A stretch of DNA of 64,000 nucleotides from Bradyrhizobium symbiodeficiens (GCF_002266465.3 NZ_CP029427.2:3846501-3910500); one strand, 5' to 3'. Shown: positions 45,703 through 53,347, counted from the stretch's first letter. Notes: generated by a model not told the origin, from the letters alone. A program made the numbers and translations.

Positions 45703-45809
45703 AGTTCAGTTTGGATGGTTCACATGTTGGTGGTTCAGTTTGAATTGTCAAACACAATTATTGAACCGGGGCTTTCGGTGGTTTCCGACCAGCATGCCCA
45801 AATTGAACC
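45703..45809. repeat. candidate res-like site upstream of the resolvase
   Basis: GGTTCA occurs at 45717-45722 and 45732-45737 and as TGAACC at 45762-45767 and 45804-45809; a near copy AGTTCAGTTTGG is at 45703-45714. Two longer copies read GGTTCAGTTTG (45732) and, inverted, CAAATTGAACC (45799). A hairpin GTTTGA-ATTG-TCAAAC lies at 45738-45753. The spacing within a 107-bp gene-free gap next to a resolvase gene fits a multi-subsite res locus. Confidence 0.55.
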
Positions 45810-45815
45810 AACCAT

Positions 45816-46160
45816 TCAGGCCGCAGGCCGCCTCATCCTCTCCTCAAACGAGACGCGGCGCGGCGCCGTCCGCGCCAGCCGCTTCAGGACGTCGCCGATC
45901 TGGACATAGCCGAGCGCTGCCATGAAGCGCCGGGCCTCGTTCAACGTGTCGCGGTGGAAGTCGCAGGCCCTCAAGATCATCTCGGCAGCGAGGCCTTCAT
46001 CGATGCCGGCCGCGCGCGCATCAGCGGCGAGCAAAGCGAGGCCTTCGGCCAGCGAGCGGATGCGGATGCCGTCATCGGGCGCGTTAGGATCGTCGAAGCG
46101 CTCTCGCATGAACGCGACGCCTTCCTGAACCGTCTGCTGGCGCTCGCGATCACGCGGCAT
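45816..46160 (-). CDS. hypothetical protein
   Basis: A 114-residue helical protein: QEGVAFMRERFDDPNAPDDG and ILRACDFHRDTLNEARRFMA. It overlaps the upstream DUF5681 gene by 11 bases. No domain recognised; the two may act together. Confidence 0.6.
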   Translation of the reverse strand: MPRDRERQQTVQEGVAFMRERFDDPNAPDDGIRIRSLAEGLALLAADARAAGIDEGLAAEMILRACDFHRDTLNEARRFMAALGYVQIGDVLKRLARTAPRRVSFEERMRRPAA

Positions 46161-46506
46161 CGATCACCTTGAGCTTTGGCAGCGCGGCCGGCGCCTGGTT
46201 GCCGAGCATCGCCACGGCGGAGCGGAACGCGCCGAGGACATCCTCCGAGTTGACGCCAACGGTGGCGTTGATGTTGTAGTCCCTCGGCATCAAGCTCGCC
46301 ATGACGCGGACAAACTGCCCTGGCTCCTCCTGGGCGCAGCGACGCAGCGCCTCGATGCCCATCTCGTCCCATACGTCGCGCAAGTCCTCCAAGAACGCTT
46401 CGCCGAGTTTCGAGCGCGCGCCCTTCGGGCGGCCCGGTCCCGGCTTTGCCCCGATTACAAACCGGCCCGTCTTCTTGTCGCGCTCGATGATCTCGCTGTT
46501 GCTCAT
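46150..46506 (-). CDS. DUF5681 domain protein (phage-type)
   Basis: A 118-residue protein with the DUF5681 opening RFVIGAKPGPGRPKGARSKL, then FLEDLRDVWDEMGIEALRRC and FVRVMASLMPRDYNI. DUF5681 genes usually sit just before terminase genes in prophages and may be small-terminase-like. Here no large terminase follows, so its role is open. The AT-hook-like GPGRPKG suggests DNA contact. The 46507-46746 gap upstream shows no gene. Confidence 0.75.
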   Translation of the reverse strand: MSNSEIIERDKKTGRFVIGAKPGPGRPKGARSKLGEAFLEDLRDVWDEMGIEALRRCAQEEPGQFVRVMASLMPRDYNINATVGVNSEDVLGAFRSAVAMLGNQAPAALPKLKVIDAA

Positions 46507-46746
46507 GGCCGTTACGTTACCCGCGACAACCTTGCTTTGTAAGGTGCCGCCCGCAGTTGGTGGTTCGCATCCTGCCGCTACTGCAACCCTGCGGTTGATC
46601 TCGTCAGACGGTTCTCATCTTGAAGATGCAAATCTCGGATGTTTGGAGCACGATGTCGGCTGCTCGGCCACGATGCCCTACATGGCGGTGTGACGTCCAC
46701 CCGGACGCCTTGAGGGCGCCGGGCTCCCTCACGCCGCTGGACTGGA

Positions 46747-47304
46747 CTAGCTGCTTGCCGTTGTCAGTCCCACGGGTGAACCCTTCCATTTCCGCACCCG
46801 CTCGTTTGCCGCTCTGCTCTCGGCCTCGATTTTGGCGAACTCATGCACCCCCGGGCTTGAACGAAATTGGGAACGCCGATTCCTAGTGTTCAAGTGTTCT
46901 TCATTAAAGGGAGGACAGCAGTTGTCACCTCTGGTGCTGCTTCCTGTCACCTCTGGAGCCCGTTCAGAGGTGACAGCAGTTGTCACCCCTGACTGCGACG
47001 GGATCGTGAAGGTGAACTCGACATGCACGTGCTGGCCGGGAGCGCGGCGCTTGATCCATCCTTTTGCCTCCAGGTCATTGCCGGCGCGCATGACGGTGCG
47101 CTCGGAACATCCCAGCTCGGCGGCGAGCAACGGGTATCCGGGATTGCATTGCCCCGTCTTGCGGTTGAAGTGCAGCTCGATCAGCACCATTGCCAGCGCA
47201 ATGGCGCGCGCGGGGTACTTCTCTGACAACGCCGCCTTGGCGAAGGTCTCGACCCATTGACGCTGTCCCGTTGCGCCCATAACAACGATGGGCCGGGCGC
47301 TCAT
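46747..47304 (-). CDS. winged-helix replication-initiator-like protein
   Basis: A 185-residue protein. The N-terminal part (VETFAKAALSEKYPARAIAL, then RKTGQCNPGYPLLAAELGCS, ERTVMRAGNDLEAKGWI) is a winged helix-turn-helix of the kind found in phage replication proteins such as lambda O and plasmid initiators. The middle (about residues 104-131) is encoded by four iteron-like repeats. The C-terminus is hydrophilic. It overlaps the PC4-like gene by 4 bases. Initiator function is inferred from fold, repeats and neighbours; a plain regulator is the alternative. Confidence 0.62.
   Translation of the reverse strand: MSARPIVVMGATGQRQWVETFAKAALSEKYPARAIALAMVLIELHFNRKTGQCNPGYPLLAAELGCSERTVMRAGNDLEAKGWIKRRAPGQHVHVEFTFTIPSQSGVTTAVTSERAPEVTGSSTRGDNCCPPFNEEHLNTRNRRSQFRSSPGVHEFAKIEAESRAANERVRKWKGSPVGLTTASS
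46914..46992. repeat. iteron-like repeats inside the initiator gene, candidate origin
   Basis: TGTCACCTCTGG occurs at 46923-46934 and 46945-46956, an inverted CAGAGGTGACA at 46965-46975, and TGTCACCCCTGA at 46981-46992. A longer unit GACAGCAGTTGTCACC recurs at 46914-46929 and 46972-46987. GGTGACA-gcagt-TGTCACC forms a perfect inverted repeat. Next to it (46861-46913) the sequence is AT-richer than the surroundings. Repeats plus adjacent AT-rich DNA within the initiator gene mirror lambda ori in gene O. Confidence 0.55.
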
Positions 47305-47666
47305 GTCGACGACCTCGGCACCAAGCCGAGCTGCACGGCCTTGCGATAGGCCGCACCTGCAGCGGCGGCGAACTTGCCGAGCTGCGCGACGGAGATCGTC
47401 ACGCCCTTGGTCGTCGGGACCATGTAGCCCGAACTGGCGACGTACTGCCGAACGTCAAGGAACTGGTGCCCGTTGAATTCCTTCAACGCGAATTGAACGG
47501 CGCGCGATCGATCGCGCGGGCCGCGCCAAATCGCGGCGAGATGCACCCCTTCTCCCAGTTGTGCTTGTGCGGGTGCTTCGAGATCAGATAGAAAGCCATT
47601 GGCGGCACTGCTGCTTTTTTCTGAAATCGAGGCCCTCGCCGGTGCGGTCGGCGGGGGCCTTTTCAT
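47301..47666 (-). CDS. PC4/p15-like single-strand DNA-binding protein
   Basis: A 121-residue protein whose C-terminal half matches the PC4 (transcriptional coactivator p15) fold: EFNGHQFLDVRQYVASSGYM, then VPTTKGVTISVAQLGKFAAA. The (D/I)xRxY and KG(I/V)(T/S)(I/L) pattern is the family hallmark. Bacterial and phage PC4-like proteins bind single-stranded DNA. Next to the initiator-like gene it probably serves replication or recombination. The N-terminal 45 residues are Ala/Ser-rich. Confidence 0.62.
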   Translation of the reverse strand: MKRPPPTAPARASISEKSSSAANGFLSDLEAPAQAQLGEGVHLAAIWRGPRDRSRAVQFALKEFNGHQFLDVRQYVASSGYMVPTTKGVTISVAQLGKFAAAAGAAYRKAVQLGLVPRSST

Positions 47667-47851
47667 TTCGTGGATTCCTCGACGGTGACCTGCCCGGAGA
47701 CATGTTCGGCCGCTAAACCACGATCAACGAGATAGCGAATTGCGTCGGAAAGGCTTGGGATGCGGGCTTGCGCCCTCCTCCAATCCTCTATCGCCTCTGC
47801 TTGCTCCACCTTGAAGCGCGCGAGGATCGCCTCGGAATAGATGATGGCCAT
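47663..47851 (-). CDS. small RHH-like protein
   Basis: A 62-residue protein: MAIIYSEAILARFKVEQAEA and RIPSLSDAIRYLVDRGLAAE. The SLSDAIRYLVDRGL segment resembles the second half of ribbon-helix-helix regulators. It overlaps the PC4-like gene by 4 bases (ATGA) and is the first gene of the minus-strand replication-like operon. Confidence 0.55.
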   Translation of the reverse strand: MAIIYSEAILARFKVEQAEAIEDWRRAQARIPSLSDAIRYLVDRGLAAEHVSGQVTVEESTK

Positions 47852-48028
47852 CTGGGCCTCCCTGTTTATCCGTTACAGGGAATACGAGCGCCACGTGAAA
47901 AACCAAACAGGTCGCTGCGAGCTGCGAACCAGGAACTGCAAGATACGAACCACCAAGAGTGGCCATCCTAGATGTCACCGCGACACCAGCGGCTATAACT
48001 GCCGAGTCCCCGCGTGAGGAGATCGGCA

Positions 48029-48292
48029 ATGGCAATTCTCGATGTTGAGGAAGCGAGCGCTTACACCAAGACGCCGGTCTCGACGCTGAACAAACTCCGC
48101 CTGTTCGGCGGCGGCCCCGTGTTCATCAAAAAAGGCCGGCGCGTGCAGTACGACACGGCCGACCTTGACGGCTGGATTCAATCCCTCAAGCGGAAATCGA
48201 CTGCCGACGCCGGTCCTGCTTCCTCGGGGCGAAGGCGACGACGTTCTCGGGCGTCGGAGCGGGCGCAGGAGTTGGAGCCAGCAGGCTCCTGA
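48029..48292 (+). CDS. AlpA/MerR-type HTH protein (excisionase-like)
   Basis: An 87-residue protein with the HTH of the AlpA/excisionase group: LDVEEASAYTKTPVSTLNKL, then GGGPVFIKKGRRVQYDTADL and DGWIQS. The tail is basic. GAGGAG lies before the ATG at 48029. It is convergent with the tyrosine integrase gene and overlaps its 3' end by 107 bases. It likely controls excision or the adjacent divergent operon. Confidence 0.7.
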   Translation: MAILDVEEASAYTKTPVSTLNKLRLFGGGPVFIKKGRRVQYDTADLDGWIQSLKRKSTADAGPASSGRRRRRSRASERAQELEPAGS

Positions 48293-49496
48293 TGTGCGCA
48301 GCGAACCGCTCGATGGCCGCCGCTTTTTCGGGACGATAGGTCCACACGTTATACACGCCATCGATCCCCGGCATCTTGTGCCCGGTCACCGCCTTGGCAT
48401 GGGTCTCGGCGATGCCCAGCGACACCATTAACGTGCGACAGGAGCGACGCAGGTCTCGAATCTGCCAAGGCTTCATCGGCCCACGGCCCTCTCGCTTCCT
48501 AATCTGGTTGATCTTCTTGTCGAGCACCTGTTTCATCTTGCTGAACCCGGAGATAGGCACCGCTCCCCTCGTGGTTGAGAAGACGAACCAGGAATCGCTT
48601 TTGCAGCCGGCCGGCTTCTCGTTCACCAGTGCCCGCAACGAAGGCGTGAGCGGGATCACATGATCGACGTCGGTCTTGTAACGGTCGCTCGGGATCACCC
48701 AATCATCACGCGCGAATTCGACCGTGTGCATATTGGCGACTTCACTCCGCCTGCCGCCGCACAGAAGGACGGTTTTCCAATAGTTGCGGGCAGGCTGCGC
48801 CAGCTCATCTGCGGCCCGCCAGAAGTCGACGATCTCATCAAACGGAAGGAAGCGGTCTCGACTCTTCTCCTTCCCGCCCGGCTTGGTCCCCGGCATGGGC
48901 TGCGTCGTGAACCTCTCATCCCGGTCCCGCCACCATTCGAGGACCGTTTTGAGATGGGTGTAGACGCGGTTCGCCATTGGCAGGCCGCCCTTGGCGCCGC
49001 CGTGCACCTTAACCTTGTCGAGCATGTCGGTGATGCTGCCGCGCGTCTTGGCGGTACGGGTCAAGTCATAGACAGGGATGTCGCCGATCTCCGGCAGAAT
49101 GTGGCGCTCGAAGATGCCGGCGATGGCATCGCGGCTTCGGAGCGGTTTGCCGCCCTTGGCGACGGCGGCATACTTCGTGTCCCATTCTGTGTAGACGAAC
49201 TTCACGGTATTGGTCGCCCGTGCAGCCTCGATCTCTTCCTCTGCGGCCGGATCGCCACCATCGGCGACAGCGCCAGCCTTGATCTTGGCGGCCCGCCTCG
49301 CCTCCTCCACCGTCACCGAGCCGTAAAGACCCAGCTTGAGCCATCGCCGGCCGCCACCCGGCGCGGTGTACTGGAACCCAAACGTTACCGTCCCGCTTGG
49401 CAAGCGACGCGCGATGAAGCCCCTTATCTCGGTATCGCTGATGAACTCGTTGGCCGGCAAGTCGTCGACGGCCGTCTTCGTGATCTTGGCCTTCAT
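48186..49496 (-). CDS. tyrosine integrase of the element (phage P4-like)
   Basis: A 436-residue integrase. The N-terminal DUF4102-type arm-binding domain (FISDTEIRGFIARRLPSGTV, RRWLKLGLYGSVTVEEARRA) precedes the catalytic domain. LLCGGRRSEVANM holds the first arginine. KPWQIRDLRRSCRT has arginine at the place often taken by histidine, followed by the second arginine. AVTGHKMPG and VYNVWTYRPEKAAAIERFA carry the remaining histidine and the tyrosine region. AGGAG before 49496 fixes the start. It lies 168 bases inside attR. Confidence 0.92.
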   Translation of the reverse strand: MKAKITKTAVDDLPANEFISDTEIRGFIARRLPSGTVTFGFQYTAPGGGRRWLKLGLYGSVTVEEARRAAKIKAGAVADGGDPAAEEEIEAARATNTVKFVYTEWDTKYAAVAKGGKPLRSRDAIAGIFERHILPEIGDIPVYDLTRTAKTRGSITDMLDKVKVHGGAKGGLPMANRVYTHLKTVLEWWRDRDERFTTQPMPGTKPGGKEKSRDRFLPFDEIVDFWRAADELAQPARNYWKTVLLCGGRRSEVANMHTVEFARDDWVIPSDRYKTDVDHVIPLTPSLRALVNEKPAGCKSDSWFVFSTTRGAVPISGFSKMKQVLDKKINQIRKREGRGPMKPWQIRDLRRSCRTLMVSLGIAETHAKAVTGHKMPGIDGVYNVWTYRPEKAAAIERFAAHIRSLLAPTPAPAPTPENVVAFAPRKQDRRRQSISA

Positions 49497-49663
49497 GCTC
49501 CTGCCCCCCTTGGCGTGCAACGCTGGTGCAACGCGTGCAACGAAAACCGGTGTTGCATGCGGACATTCACGGAAAGACAGGGAAACTAAAACAACCCTGC
49601 AATTCAAAGCGATTCTGTGATTATGCAGATTTTGGAGCACGTTACAAATGGGGGCCTGGCATT

Positions 49664-49711
49664 ACTTTTAATCACGGGGTCCTGGGTTCGAGCCCCAGCG
49701 CGCTCACCAAA
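49664..49711 (+). repeat. right attachment repeat (attR core)
   Basis: An exact 48-bp copy of 34485-34532, the 3' half of the tRNA-Lys gene without its 5' half. This is the original chromosomal gene end displaced by integration. No further copy was noticed to its right. Confidence 0.93.
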
Positions 49712-49749
49712 TTGTCCGATGAATTAGCGAAAGTCGCGGGGCGCAAGGC

Positions 49750-50110
49750 ACAATGTGGGCACGCGCAAGCCTTCTCTTAGCGGCTGCGAACCACATTGAC
49801 GCCAGCACTGGAATATCAGCCCACTGCCGCCGGCGAGAGACTTCGCCTTCGAGCAAGATCAGCGCCATCTTAAGCTTCAAAAAGAGTGCAACCGCTTCCT
49901 CTGCAGCGCAACGGCTGCCGCTTCGCGATCTAATTCTACTTTTGCCATCGCTCCGCGATAGGCCATGATTCCGCCGACTAGCGCGATGCAAGCGTCAATC
50001 ATGGTTTGCCAGTCCTTCAGCTTGAAGTCGGCATCGCGAGCTATAGCGATCACGATCGTTGCCGTGCAGATGAGAGAGGCCGCCGTGGCGATGCCGGGCC
50101 ATTCTGGCTT
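49750..50110 (-). pseudogene. decayed phage-type membrane protein fragment
   Basis: On the minus strand a frame reads EKPEWPGIATAASLICTATI, a hydrophobic segment, then DFKLKDWQTMIDACIALVGG and IMAYRGAMAKVELDREAAAV, and stops near 49878. The continuation (FLKLKMALILLEGEVSRRRQ) lies in another frame. The KLKDWQT...AYRGAMAKVE...R pattern matches a holin-like or spanin-like protein of alphaproteobacterial prophages. No start codon is evident and there is at least one shift. Confidence 0.45.
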
Positions 50111-50234
50111 CTCCCGATCCTGGCAAAGTCTTTCAACGCCACGGTGGTCGCTCCATGTGCAGCCCCAGCACCAACTGTGCTGAGACTGCGATGGCGGTCA
50201 GCTACCGACCAGAACGGCAATTCTTCATCGGCGC

Positions 50235-50432
50235 GAAGACGTCGGCAAGCACATCGCCGCGCCGAAGAACGAGCACGCGGCGCCGGAATGGCAGGCCGCA
50301 ATGCAGGCGCTGATCCTGGAGGGCGTGGCGTTCGAGTACGATGTGATTGGTACGCCAATTCGACAAACGGAAAAGCCGCAGCGCGGTTCCAGCCCCACTG
50401 CGGCCCATCCCGGGCAACTTGAAATTGATTGA
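50235..50432 (+). pseudogene. decayed phage-type gene fragment (APKNExAAPEWQAAM)
   Basis: A frame without start reads EDVGKHIAAPKNEHAAPEWQ, then AAMQALILEGVAFEYDVIGT to a TGA at 50432. An upstream ATG at 50191 is in a different frame (MAVSYRPERQFFIGAK), so a shift is likely. The IAAPKNExAAPEWQAAM string marks a short protein common in rhizobial prophages; the usual C-terminus is missing. Confidence 0.45.
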
Positions 50433-50971
50433 TGCTTAAATCTCGCCGGTGTTCTCACAGTAGAACACCCCGTTCCAAATAAGGACTCCGTACAACTACC
50501 GGAGTCCGTTGTTCCACGAGTTGTCATTAACGGCGGAACATGGCACGGCTCGCTCTTCCAGCCCCAATGCTCCCGGCTGCCGGTTCAATTGCGGATCAGA
50601 GCGCCGGGAGTGCTCGGCCTTCAGACTGAGGGCTATACGTTGAGCTCGCGAGTTGGTTTCGCTGCGCCGCAAAAAGAATCGATTTGCAGTTAGATGATGT
50701 CGGGCGGAAAATGGCTGCCACCGGGGCTGGCTGCATATTTCACTTAAAGCGTTTCTACCCGGTTCGTTTTGACCTCGGCGCGGGCCGCAGTGGAATCCCC
50801 ACTGCGGCCATTTGCTTGTGTTACGCTCACGGTGCACTAAACAAAGCGCAGATGACACGGGGCGGACCAACTCCTCCCTCGCAAAAGCGCGCCGGATTCC
50901 GATAAAGCCCAGTAGTCGCCCCGAGATGAACCACCCGGAACATCCGCCTATTGTGCCCTCCCCTTCTGGGC
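50433..50971. other. stretch without recognisable gene
   Basis: Short frames on both strands only, none with a ribosome site or familiar sequence. It lies between decayed phage fragments and a small zinc-ribbon gene and is probably remnant DNA. Confidence 0.5.
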
Positions 50972-51142
50972 ATGTTGGCGATGGTTTGCGCAGCGAAAAA
51001 CAGTCCGCCCGTTCTGATCTGCTGCAAGTGCAGACGGCCGATGACGTTCTTGGCCACGCTGCCGGCCATCTTCACGCTTCCCGCAGTGCATGCCTACCAG
51101 TGCCGTCCCTGTCTGCGGGTGGACACCATCCCGCTGGCTTGA
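50972..51142 (+). CDS. small Cys-rich (zinc-ribbon-like) protein
   Basis: A 56-residue protein with two Cys clusters, ICCKCRRPM and YQCRPCLRV, arranged as a zinc ribbon. MTFLATLPAIF lies between them. The frame runs upstream, but the ATG at 50972 places the first cluster near the N-terminus as in similar rhizobial proteins. Function unknown. Confidence 0.5.
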   Translation: MLAMVCAAKNSPPVLICCKCRRPMTFLATLPAIFTLPAVHAYQCRPCLRVDTIPLA

Positions 51143-51309
51143 GGCCGGACTTGCCGTGATAGCGCGCGCAATGAGTGTGTTGACAGTGGGCTCGACTGCC
51201 GCACCCTGCTAGCGCCTGGCGTCCGCAGTCGTTCCAAAAACCACCTCCAAAAACCCGCTGACAACCCGCCGGAAACGTGTACGCTTCTCCCAAAACCGGA
51301 GGGAACTGC

Positions 51310-51480
51310 ATGTTTGAAATCAACGGTTTCGACACGGCGGGCGTCGTCAGTCTCAAGCGGCTGTCACTCGCCGCCGCCCTCAAGAAAGCCAGAGAGCTTG
51401 TCCGGGACGGCTGCAGGGACGTTCAGGTCGTCGATCCCGCCGGCCGGGTCTACACTTCGTTCGAAGAGCAAGCCGCCTAG
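51310..51480 (+). CDS. small hypothetical protein
   Basis: A 56-residue protein MFEINGFDTAGVVSLKRLSL then ARELVRDGCRDVQVVDPAGR, with GGAGGGA 5 bases before the ATG. The alpha/beta pattern and good ribosome site suggest a real gene. Function unknown. Confidence 0.62.
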   Translation: MFEINGFDTAGVVSLKRLSLAAALKKARELVRDGCRDVQVVDPAGRVYTSFEEQAA

Positions 51481-51519
51481 CCCCCCGACATTCGAGTATC
51501 GCCGCGCCTTTCTCCCCGG

Positions 51520-51732
51520 CTAACCGCCTCGGCCGACGTTTGACGAGGCGTTGTTCAGCCAGCGCGCGGTTGCCTCGTCGCTCCAGCCGGGGACGGCAAA
51601 GCGCACCGGCGGAGTTGCATTCGCGCGGGGTCGATCCACCGCGGGATGGCGTGCGCGAGCGTGATGCACATTTGCGGCGCTTGCGGAGCTGCACAGCACC
51701 AGCAACAGACCCATGGCGAACAGAGACCGCAT
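51520..51732 (-). CDS. small secreted His/Arg-rich protein
   Basis: A 70-residue protein with a signal peptide (MRSLFAMGLLLVLCSSASAA) followed by NVHHARARHPAVDRPRAN and VRFAVPGWSDEATARWLNNA. The HHARxRHPxV segment also occurs in the secreted protein at 62416-62625 (HHARPRHPVV), so the two belong to one family. Function unknown. Confidence 0.6.
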   Translation of the reverse strand: MRSLFAMGLLLVLCSSASAANVHHARARHPAVDRPRANATPPVRFAVPGWSDEATARWLNNASSNVGRGG

Positions 51733-51940
51733 CGCAGCAACTCCAATCGGGCAATCGCCCGCTGTCATCTGATGCGCCGATCGGCTCGCCACAACCCGAG
51801 CGCGGCTTCACAAGCTGGAGAGAAGCGCGAGCACCTGCGCTGGTGCAAGCCGGTCCTCAACTGCCGCGCGCCATTGCCAGTCAACTCGTTTGGGAGCAGG
51901 CTCGCCCGAGGCGCTCAAGACGCCGCACAGGGAGCGAACC

Positions 51941-52183
51941 ATGAAAGAACCGGGCCTCGATGGCCGCCACCGCGACAAGGATGGCCAGATCAGCAAGAAG
52001 CACGGCAATGCACTGGTCGGCACGTTGCGCAAGATTTACGGGAGGGGTTTTGCGGCCGGCTATCCCGATACGACGCAACTGAGCGATGTCCTGCTTCAGC
52101 TGAACGAGACGTCGCTGAGCCAGTTGCGCCGTGATCACGACACCGGGCATCTGCAGCACAAGATCGACCACGCCGCGAAGTGA
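51941..52183 (+). CDS. small hypothetical protein
   Basis: An 80-residue charged soluble protein: DGRHRDKDGQISKKHGNALV, then GTLRKIYGRGFAAGYPDTTQ and LSDVLLQLNETSLSQLRRDH. GGAG precedes the ATG at 51941. The middle suggests a helical DNA- or protein-contacting domain; no family is recognised. Confidence 0.62.
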   Translation: MKEPGLDGRHRDKDGQISKKHGNALVGTLRKIYGRGFAAGYPDTTQLSDVLLQLNETSLSQLRRDHDTGHLQHKIDHAAK

Positions 52184-52243
52184 CGGGCTGTCGGACCTGA
52201 CGGCCAATCCCGGGCGACCTCGGTGGATCCGAAGCTGCGCTCG

Positions 52244-52912
52244 TCAGCTTTCAGGAGCGGCCGTCGCAGCCGGCACCGTCAGCGGCGCGCCTCCGACCGA
52301 AACGGGACCCAGGGGCATGACTTCCCTTACCATCCGCTTGCGCAGCGCGGGGGGCAGTCCGTAGCGCGCATGCGCGCGCCGGACCGATGAGGTGACGTCC
52401 GACGTCACCGTGTTTTGCAAATTGTCGATCTTCGCCATCAGCGCGGACAGTTGCGAGGAGATCTTCCTCACGTCGACCCGCTCCTCCGTGATGCTCTGCC
52501 GAAGCGACAGCAGCACCATTGAATCCTGCTGCAGCAAGACCGAGTTCTGATCCGATGCCTGATTGTTCTGTTGCAGCAACGCGGTGTGTTGCTGCTGGGC
52601 CGCCTGAATGTCCTTCAAGGCCGCGACCACGGGATCCGGCTTCGGCACAGACGCCTCCAGGCGCGGCAGAAGTTCAGCCAGACTGGCGACGCTCAGCGAC
52701 CGAAAATCGGTCGGCGAGGTGTAGATGGCCGCTGCGCCGTTGATGGCGAGGGCGCACACCGCCAGGGCCAAGACGGATTTCCGGCTGGACCGCTTGAGCA
52801 GGGCCGGAGCTTCGGAGATTTCGGGTTCGTCCGCTGATGCGGCCGCCGCAAGGGCTGCAGCGTCCAGCTCTTCGGCGAAGCTTTGCGTTTCGAAAGTCGC
52901 GGTCATCTGCAT
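52244..52912 (-). CDS. membrane protein with coiled coil
   Basis: A 222-residue protein. An acidic N-terminus (FAEELDAAALAAAASADEPE) leads to one membrane segment (SVLALAVCALAINGAAAIY). A Gln-rich coiled coil follows (QQQHTALLQQNNQASDQNSV), then helices RKISSQLSALMAKIDNLQNT and a tail RYGLPPALRKRMVREV. A single anchor plus coiled coil suggests an envelope-associated scaffold; no known domain. The 52913-53347 gap upstream holds a palindromic repeat only. Confidence 0.65.
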   Translation of the reverse strand: MQMTATFETQSFAEELDAAALAAAASADEPEISEAPALLKRSSRKSVLALAVCALAINGAAAIYTSPTDFRSLSVASLAELLPRLEASVPKPDPVVAALKDIQAAQQQHTALLQQNNQASDQNSVLLQQDSMVLLSLRQSITEERVDVRKISSQLSALMAKIDNLQNTVTSDVTSSVRRAHARYGLPPALRKRMVREVMPLGPVSVGGAPLTVPAATAAPES

Positions 52913-53109
52913 TGACCCCAGTGAGCGAGCAACAGGAAGCCGCCCCTGAACCGTCCTCGCGACGACCCCTTGTACGCAGCACCCTTACACAACTGTCTAA
53001 AATTGTGAGCATTTCGGATTAATTCCACGTTAGCGGCCGACCACGCTGACCCGCTTGGCGCCCCCGGCCGATTACGGGGACAGTCGCGTGCAGGAGCGAT
53101 TTCGCCTGT

Positions 53110-53240
53110 GGCCATCCTTCGAGACGCCCGCCGTTGGCGGGCCCTCAGGATGAGGGCCGAATGCGCGGCACTTTTTCAACGAACATGGGCGCTGCTTAGC
53201 CTCATCCTGAGGAGACCGCGAAGCGGTCGTCTCGAAGGAC
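53110..53240. repeat. long imperfect palindrome, second CATCCTTCGAGACGCC copy
   Basis: GGCCATCCTTCGAGACGCCC at the left and GGTCGTCTCGAAGGAC at the right pair; inside are CCCTCAGGATGAGG and CCTCATCCTGAGGAG, which also pair. It is related to 34043-34163. Confidence 0.72.
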
Positions 53241-53347
53241 AAGGCGCGCGCAGGTGGTCACGACCTGCCTCTCCGCCGGATTCAAAAAGCCTTGCGCCAG
53301 CAGCACTTAGCTACTGTGCATGGGGTTGTTTTCGCATTTTTTGGTCC

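Larger units (their letters stand above)
34485..49711. mobile_element. about 15.2-kb integrative element in tRNA-Lys(UUU)
   Basis: The element is bounded by an exact 48-bp direct repeat of the tRNA 3' half. The tyrosine integrase starts 168 bases inside the right end. It carries two further serine recombinases, a nuclease, a DNA ligase, a toxin-antitoxin pair, a replication-like module with iterons, and a run of overlapping small phage-type genes. The main cluster runs on the minus strand from 47851 down to 39340. Terminase large subunit, portal, capsid, tail, conjugation and relaxase genes were not recognised. It is therefore probably a phage-derived satellite or reduced prophage. Confidence 0.9.

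Noticed and set aside
34550..49640. CRISPR array or defence locus within the element
   Set aside because: No regularly spaced repeat array, Cas, restriction or known defence gene was seen; the nuclease has a signal peptide and the ligase fits repair.
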